This document shows, piece after piece, positions 58,922-64,000 of a stretch of 64,000 nt of DNA (position 1 is its first letter; the number at the start of each line of letters is the position of its first letter). The DNA is from Kordiimonadales bacterium (GTDB lineage: Bacteria > Pseudomonadota > Alphaproteobacteria > Sphingomonadales > Kordiimonadaceae): contig WFTS01000089.1 of NCBI GenBank assembly GCA_015485385.1, positions 1 through 64,000 of the forward strand, given 5' to 3'. The notes under the pieces were generated by a model that ran no database searches, was not told the origin of the DNA, and was given only the letters and a program-made list of their open reading frames with translations. A program made the translations under genes and the position numbers.

Positions 58922-60088
58922 CTACGATGTTTCGTTGAACAGCTCACGACCGATTAACATGCGGCGAATTTCATTCGTACCCGCACCGATTTCATACAGT
59001 TTGGCATCGCGCCACAGGCGGCCCGGCGCATATTCGTTGACATAGCCGTTGCCCCCCAATGCTTGAATGGCTTCCCCCGCCATTTTTGTGGCGTTTTCAG
59101 ACGCGTAAAGGATGCATGCTGCGGCGTCTTTCCGTGTGGTTTCCCCTCGGTCACACGCGGCAGCGACCGCGTAAACATACGCCCGCGCCGATCCCCACGC
59201 TGTATACATATCAGCGACTTTTCCCTGCATTAGTTGGAAGGTGCCGATGGCTTTGCCGAATTGTTTGCGCTCATGCACATAGGGGATCACCGTATCCAAG
59301 CAAGCCCGCATAATGCCCAGCGGCCCACCCGATAAAACGACGCGTTCATAATCAAGGCCAGACATTAAAATTTTGGCGCCGTCGCCTTCGTTTCCGACCA
59401 AATTTTCAAACGGCACAAAGCAATCTTCAAACACCAGTTCACACGTGTTAGAGCCGCGCATTCCAAGTTTATCAAGCTTTTGCGCTGTCGAGAAACCGGC
59501 CATGCCTTTTTCTACTAAGAAGGCTGACATGCCCTTAGAACCCCCGTCAGGTGTGGTTTTGGCATAGACCAACAACACATCCGCATCAGGGCCATTGGTG
59601 ATCCACATTTTGTTGCCGTTCAGCTTGTAGCCCGTTGCGTGCTTATCTGCCCGAAGGCGCATGGAAACCACATCCGAACCAGCCCCCGGCTCAGACATTG
59701 CTAACGCCCCCACAAATTCGCCAGAAATAAGTTTAGGTAAAAACCGGGATTTTTGCTCTGCACTTGCATTTTTATTGATCTGATTGATGCAAAGATTTGA
59801 GTGCGCTCCGTAACTTAGGCCCACCGAGGCCGAGGCGCGGCTGATTTCTTCCATCGCGATCACATGCGCTAAATATCCCATGTTTGAGCCGCCATATTCT
59901 TCGGATGCGGTCATGCCGAGCAGGCCAAGCGCCCCCATTTTTTGCCATAAATCGGCTGGGAACTGATTGGTTTCGTCAACCTCACTGGCGCGCGGGGCGA
60001 TTTCATCATGAGCAAAACGAGAGGCCATTTCGCGCAGCATTTCAATCTCTTCAGAGTGGTTGAAGGTTAAGTGTGGAAATTCAAACAT
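58922..60088 (-). CDS. liuA: Isovaleryl-CoA dehydrogenase
   Basis: Acyl-CoA dehydrogenase fold ([76 protein letters not shown]) within the liu gene order. Confidence 0.95.
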   Translation of the reverse strand: MFEFPHLTFNHSEEIEMLREMASRFAHDEIAPRASEVDETNQFPADLWQKMGALGLLGMTASEEYGGSNMGYLAHVIAMEEISRASASVGLSYGAHSNLCINQINKNASAEQKSRFLPKLISGEFVGALAMSEPGAGSDVVSMRLRADKHATGYKLNGNKMWITNGPDADVLLVYAKTTPDGGSKGMSAFLVEKGMAGFSTAQKLDKLGMRGSNTCELVFEDCFVPFENLVGNEGDGAKILMSGLDYERVVLSGGPLGIMRACLDTVIPYVHERKQFGKAIGTFQLMQGKVADMYTAWGSARAYVYAVAAACDRGETTRKDAAACILYASENATKMAGEAIQALGGNGYVNEYAPGRLWRDAKLYEIGAGTNEIRRMLIGRELFNETS

Positions 60089-60123
60089 TATTATCGCCCT
60101 TTAAGTTTTTGTTTTTATTATAT

Positions 60124-62121
60124 TTATTCTATTGTAAGCAACGCGGCGCCACCGCTGACTTGATCCCCAACTTTAAGCGAAAGCCCGGCGACACAGCCGT
60201 CTTTAGGGGCTGTGATTGTCTGCTCCATTTTCATGGCTTCCATCACCAAAAGGGGGGCCCCTTTTTCCACCAAATCACCGTTTTTAACTTTTACATCAAG
60301 AATTTTTCCCGGCATCGGCGCGGTCAGAGTGCCGGGTCCGTCACTGTCCTCATCGGCCCCACTTTCGCGTGAATGACGTTTTAAAAATACGGTCCGGTTT
60401 TCTTGCACAAGTGTGACACTTTGCACATCGGCGCTGAAGAAATATCGGCTACGCAATCCCGCCTGTGTGAGCGTTAAAACGCCGTCCTCAGAACTGACAT
60501 TTTCAGCGTAGAAAGGTTCATCTTCAATGATCGCAGTAAAATCATGACCATCTTCGATCACCTCAACGGTAAGGAACGCGCCACTTTCCGTAGTGAACCA
60601 CAGTTTTTCAGTGGCAGTTAAATTCACTCTGAAATTATCTACCTGCTGCCAAGGGTCGGATGCGGAGTAGCGATTTTGTCGCGAAGCAACGATGGCAAAA
60701 GCCGCTAGAGCGTATTCTTTTGGTGTTTTCACAGTTTCTTGCAGCAATTCAGCGCTATGTTCTTCGATGAAACCCGTATGAACGCTGCCTTTTTTAAAGG
60801 CCGGGTGCGATAAAATACGAAAAAGAAAGTCACGGTTTGTCACAAGCCCTGTCACAGGGGTTTCGGATACTAGATTTGTAAGCGCATTGATGGCTTGTTC
60901 GCGGTCTTCGCCCCATGCGATAAGCTTGCCGATCATTGGGTCATAGTGGATGCTCACGCTGTCTCCAGCGCGAACGCCAGCGTCAATGCGGCCACCAGCA
61001 ACGGTTTCAGCGAATGGATCAAAGTGTCCGATAGTGCCGGTTTGCGGCATAAAGTCGTTTTCGGGGTCTTCAGCATAAAGCCGTACTTCTACGGCGTGTC
61101 CTTGCATATATGCTTCAAGCTCGTCTTGCGCAAGCGGGAGCGGTTTGCCCTCGGCTACCATGATTTGCCATTCAACCAAGTCTTGCCCTGTGATCAATTC
61201 TGTTACGGGATGCTCTACTTGGAGGCGGGTATTCATTTCCATGAAATAATAGGGGGCGTTTGCTAACCCCTTTGAAATATCAACGATAAATTCGACCGTT
61301 CCGGCCCCGACATAGCTGATTGCTTCGGCAGCTCGTACGGCGGCCAAGCCCATTTCGCGGCGCATTTCGGCTGACAGTCCGGGGGCAGGGGCTTCTTCAA
61401 CCACTTTTTGGTGGCGGCGCTGCAGGGAACAGTCGCGCTCAAAAAGATGCACAACGTTGCCGTCCATATCACCAAAAACTTGAATTTCGATATGGCGCGG
61501 AACCTCAAGAAGCTTTTCAATCAATAGCTTAGGGTTCCCAAAGGCGTTTTCACCTTCACGGCGTGCGGCCTCAATAGCGGGGCCGATTTCGCTTGTTTTA
61601 TAAACTTTACGCATGCCTTTTCCGCCGCCGCCAGCGACGGCTTTAATCAATACCGGCAAGCCGATTTTTTTTGCTTCAGCGGTTAAGGTTTCCAGCGATT
61701 GGTCGTCGCCGTGGTATCCCGGGACCACCGGCACATCAGCATCGATCATCAGTTGTTTGGCCGAGCCTTTAAGCGCCATCGCACGCATACTTTCACCGGA
61801 TGGGCCGATAAATATGAGGTCGCCTTTAGTGCAAGCCTCTGAAAATTCAGGGTTTTCTGACAAGAAGCCATATCCGGGATGAACCGCATCTGCGCCAGTT
61901 TGTTTTGCGGCAGCTATGATTTTGTCGGCAACAAGATAACTTTCACTGGCTGCTGCCGGGCCAATATGAACGGCCTCATCGGCCATCTCAACATGCAAAG
62001 CATCTCGGTCAGCATCTGAAAAAACAGCGACGGTTTTAATCCCGAGCCGCTGGCAAGTTGCGATCACCCGGCACGCGATTTCGCCTCGGTTCGCAATAAG
62101 TATTTTCCGAATGTGGCTCAT
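60124..62121 (-). CDS. liuD: Methylcrotonyl-CoA carboxylase biotin-containing alpha subunit
   Basis: Biotin carboxylase KILIANRGEIACRVI...GGGGKGMRKV; biotinyl motif VMEAMKMEQTI. Confidence 0.95.
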   Translation of the reverse strand: MSHIRKILIANRGEIACRVIATCQRLGIKTVAVFSDADRDALHVEMADEAVHIGPAAASESYLVADKIIAAAKQTGADAVHPGYGFLSENPEFSEACTKGDLIFIGPSGESMRAMALKGSAKQLMIDADVPVVPGYHGDDQSLETLTAEAKKIGLPVLIKAVAGGGGKGMRKVYKTSEIGPAIEAARREGENAFGNPKLLIEKLLEVPRHIEIQVFGDMDGNVVHLFERDCSLQRRHQKVVEEAPAPGLSAEMRREMGLAAVRAAEAISYVGAGTVEFIVDISKGLANAPYYFMEMNTRLQVEHPVTELITGQDLVEWQIMVAEGKPLPLAQDELEAYMQGHAVEVRLYAEDPENDFMPQTGTIGHFDPFAETVAGGRIDAGVRAGDSVSIHYDPMIGKLIAWGEDREQAINALTNLVSETPVTGLVTNRDFLFRILSHPAFKKGSVHTGFIEEHSAELLQETVKTPKEYALAAFAIVASRQNRYSASDPWQQVDNFRVNLTATEKLWFTTESGAFLTVEVIEDGHDFTAIIEDEPFYAENVSSEDGVLTLTQAGLRSRYFFSADVQSVTLVQENRTVFLKRHSRESGADEDSDGPGTLTAPMPGKILDVKVKNGDLVEKGAPLLVMEAMKMEQTITAPKDGCVAGLSLKVGDQVSGGAALLTIE

Positions 62122-62912
62122 GATTTGGCGTCCCAGCTTGGTTTGCGCTTCTCTAAAAACGCAGTCACCCCCTCTATGCCGTCAGCGCTTGCCCGGCGCT
62201 CGGCGATATGTTTTGCGGTCTTAGTGCGTAGGTCGTCGGTGATATCCTTATCGGCAACTGCGGCAATCAATGCTTTGGCGTCACTGTGTGCAGACGGCGC
62301 TCCTGCGCTTAGGTTTTTTAGGAAAACATGCGCCAAACTGAACGCTTCTTGCAGCGATGGCGCGGTTTCACTCACTAAGCCAATACGGCGTGCTTCTGCG
62401 GCATTAAAGCGCTCGGCGGTTAAAAAATAACGCCGTGCTGCACGAGCCCCAATAGCTGCGATAACATAGGGCGAAATTGTCGCTGGGGTTAGGCCAAGCC
62501 GGACTTCAGAGAGTGCAAATTTGGCATTTTCAACGGCGATTGCCATATCGCAGCACGCCACAAGACCAACACCGCCGCCAATGGCTGCTCCGTTCACGAT
62601 GGCAAGGGTTGGTTTAGGGCAATTATTGACAGTATTGAGCATCTCAGATAGCCGCATGGCATCTCGCATATTTTGCTCTGGTGTATAGCGCGCGGCGGCC
62701 TTCATCCAATTAAGGTCAGCACCAGCAGAGAAGCTTTTGCCAGACCCGGTCAGAACAATTGCACGCACACAATCGTTTTTACCAAGATCACTGAAAGCAG
62801 TGTTCAGCTCCCAGATAAGATCGTCATTAAAGGCATTATGAACATCGGCGCGCATCAAGGTAACGGTTGCTGTTCCGCAGTCATCAATCACTGTTTTTAA
62901 GGTATCAACCAT
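62118..62912 (-). CDS. liuC: Enoyl-CoA hydratase family, likely methylglutaconyl-CoA hydratase
   Basis: VLTGSGKSFSAGADLNWMKAAARYT...AIGGGVGLVACCDMAIA; liu context. Confidence 0.9.
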   Translation of the reverse strand: MVDTLKTVIDDCGTATVTLMRADVHNAFNDDLIWELNTAFSDLGKNDCVRAIVLTGSGKSFSAGADLNWMKAAARYTPEQNMRDAMRLSEMLNTVNNCPKPTLAIVNGAAIGGGVGLVACCDMAIAVENAKFALSEVRLGLTPATISPYVIAAIGARAARRYFLTAERFNAAEARRIGLVSETAPSLQEAFSLAHVFLKNLSAGAPSAHSDAKALIAAVADKDITDDLRTKTAKHIAERRASADGIEGVTAFLEKRKPSWDAKS

Positions 62913-62921
62913 AGTTTGGCC

Positions 62922-64000
62922 TTACATTCTAAAGACGCCGAACTTTGTCGGCTTGATAGGAGCATTCATTGAAGCAGAGAGGCCAAGCCCAAGCACACGG
63001 CGGGTATCGGCAGGGTCGATCACCCCATCATCCCAAAGGCGGGCGCTGGCATAATAAGGGTGACCCTGCGTTTCATACATTTCGGTGATCGGCTTGCGGA
63101 AAGCACTTTCGTCTTTCTCTGACCATGCTTCTCCGCGGGCTTCCATGCCGTCGCGTTTGACAGTGGCAAGAACACCAGCCGCTTGTTCGCCGCCCATCAC
63201 GCTAATGCGTGCATTTGGCCACATCCACAGGAAACGCGGGCTATAAGCGCGCCCGCACATGCCGTAATTACCCGCGCCAAAACTGCCACCGATCAGAACC
63301 GTAAATTTGGGCACATTCGCACAGGCAACAGCGGTTACCATCTTAGCCCCATCCCGGGCGATTCCGCCTTGTTCATATTTTTTACCGACCATAAATCCGG
63401 TGATGTTTTGGAGAAAGACAAGCGGGATACCGCGCTGGGCACAAAGTTCTACAAAATGCGCGCCCTTTAAGGCACTTTCAGAGAATAAGACACCATTATT
63501 GGCGACAATCCCTACCGGGAACCCATAGATATGCGCAAAGCCACATACTAGTGTCTCGCCGTAGAATTTTTTGAATTCATCAAATTCACTGCCATCAACA
63601 ATGCGGGCGATAATTTCACGCACATCATAAGGCTGGCGGGTATCTTTAGGGACAAGTCCGTAAATTTCATTTGAGTCATATTTGGGGTCAATTGGATCGC
63701 GTCTTTTCACAGCCCAAGTTTTGTTGCGGTTCAGATTAGAGACAGCTTTTCGAGCAATCGCCAGAGCATGATAATCGTCATTCGCCAGATGATCGACAAC
63801 GCCCGAGATGCGCGCATGAACGTCCCCGCCGCCTAGCTCCTCAGCCGTGACCACTTCGCCGGTTGCAGCTTTAACAAGTGGGGGGCCTGCTAGGAAAATA
63901 GTCGCTTGGTCTTTAACGATGATGCTTTCGTCTGCCATGGCAGGCACATAGGCACCGCCCGCGGTGCAGCTACCCATTACCACGGCGATTTGTGGAATTC
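62922..64000 (-). CDS. liuB: Methylcrotonyl-CoA carboxylase carboxyltransferase beta subunit (5' end beyond window)
   Basis: [40 protein letters not shown]...[24 protein letters not shown]; open at the right edge. Confidence 0.95.
   Translation of the reverse strand, partial: IPQIAVVMGSCTAGGAYVPAMADESIIVKDQATIFLAGPPLVKAATGEVVTAEELGGGDVHARISGVVDHLANDDYHALAIARKAVSNLNRNKTWAVKRRDPIDPKYDSNEIYGLVPKDTRQPYDVREIIARIVDGSEFDEFKKFYGETLVCGFAHIYGFPVGIVANNGVLFSESALKGAHFVELCAQRGIPLVFLQNITGFMVGKKYEQGGIARDGAKMVTAVACANVPKFTVLIGGSFGAGNYGMCGRAYSPRFLWMWPNARISVMGGEQAAGVLATVKRDGMEARGEAWSEKDESAFRKPITEMYETQGHPYYASARLWDDGVIDPADTRRVLGLGLSASMNAPIKPTKFGVFRM

Overview
This 64 kb window is a chromosomal segment of an alphaproteobacterium. 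The phylum-level call rests on gene content and family resemblance only; no genus is claimed. Most of it is housekeeping or metabolic DNA: glutathione-dependent formaldehyde detoxification (fghA/adhC), purU, flgK/flgL, an EAL protein, a DUF2336 protein and a PAS histidine kinase, nadK, moaA, mfd, a ParDE-type TA pair, sdhE, recG, lptF/lptG, recX, nhaB, pepF, modBC, metC, sseA, hspQ, queF, and the leucine-degradation liu genes running off the right edge. tRNA-Leu(UAA), tRNA-Pro(UGG) and tRNA-Arg(UCU) are present. The most interesting block is about 30.5-42.8 kb, which looks like a bacterial ceramide/anionic sphingolipid locus: GNAT-like candidate ceramide synthase, flippase, LptG/LptF-like permeases, DUF2141 protein, DAG/ceramide-kinase-like protein, Tam41-like nucleotidyltransferase, serine-palmitoyltransferase-like AOS enzyme, ACP, NAD-epimerase and acyl-CoA/AMP ligase. 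Other notable observations are: a 56-bp perfect inverted repeat at the extreme left edge that splits fghA into a fold-back (likely chimeric/assembly artefact, otherwise an inversion); six GANTC (CcrM-type) sites within 118 bp upstream of the DUF2336 gene; a roughly 170-nt three-way-junction RNA candidate with its own terminator beside a tandem repeat; a 109-aa mini flagellar-rod-like protein; and several REP-like/tandem repeat patches. No CRISPR array, prophage, IS element or rRNA was seen. All family calls are by eye from the translations; no database searches were run.
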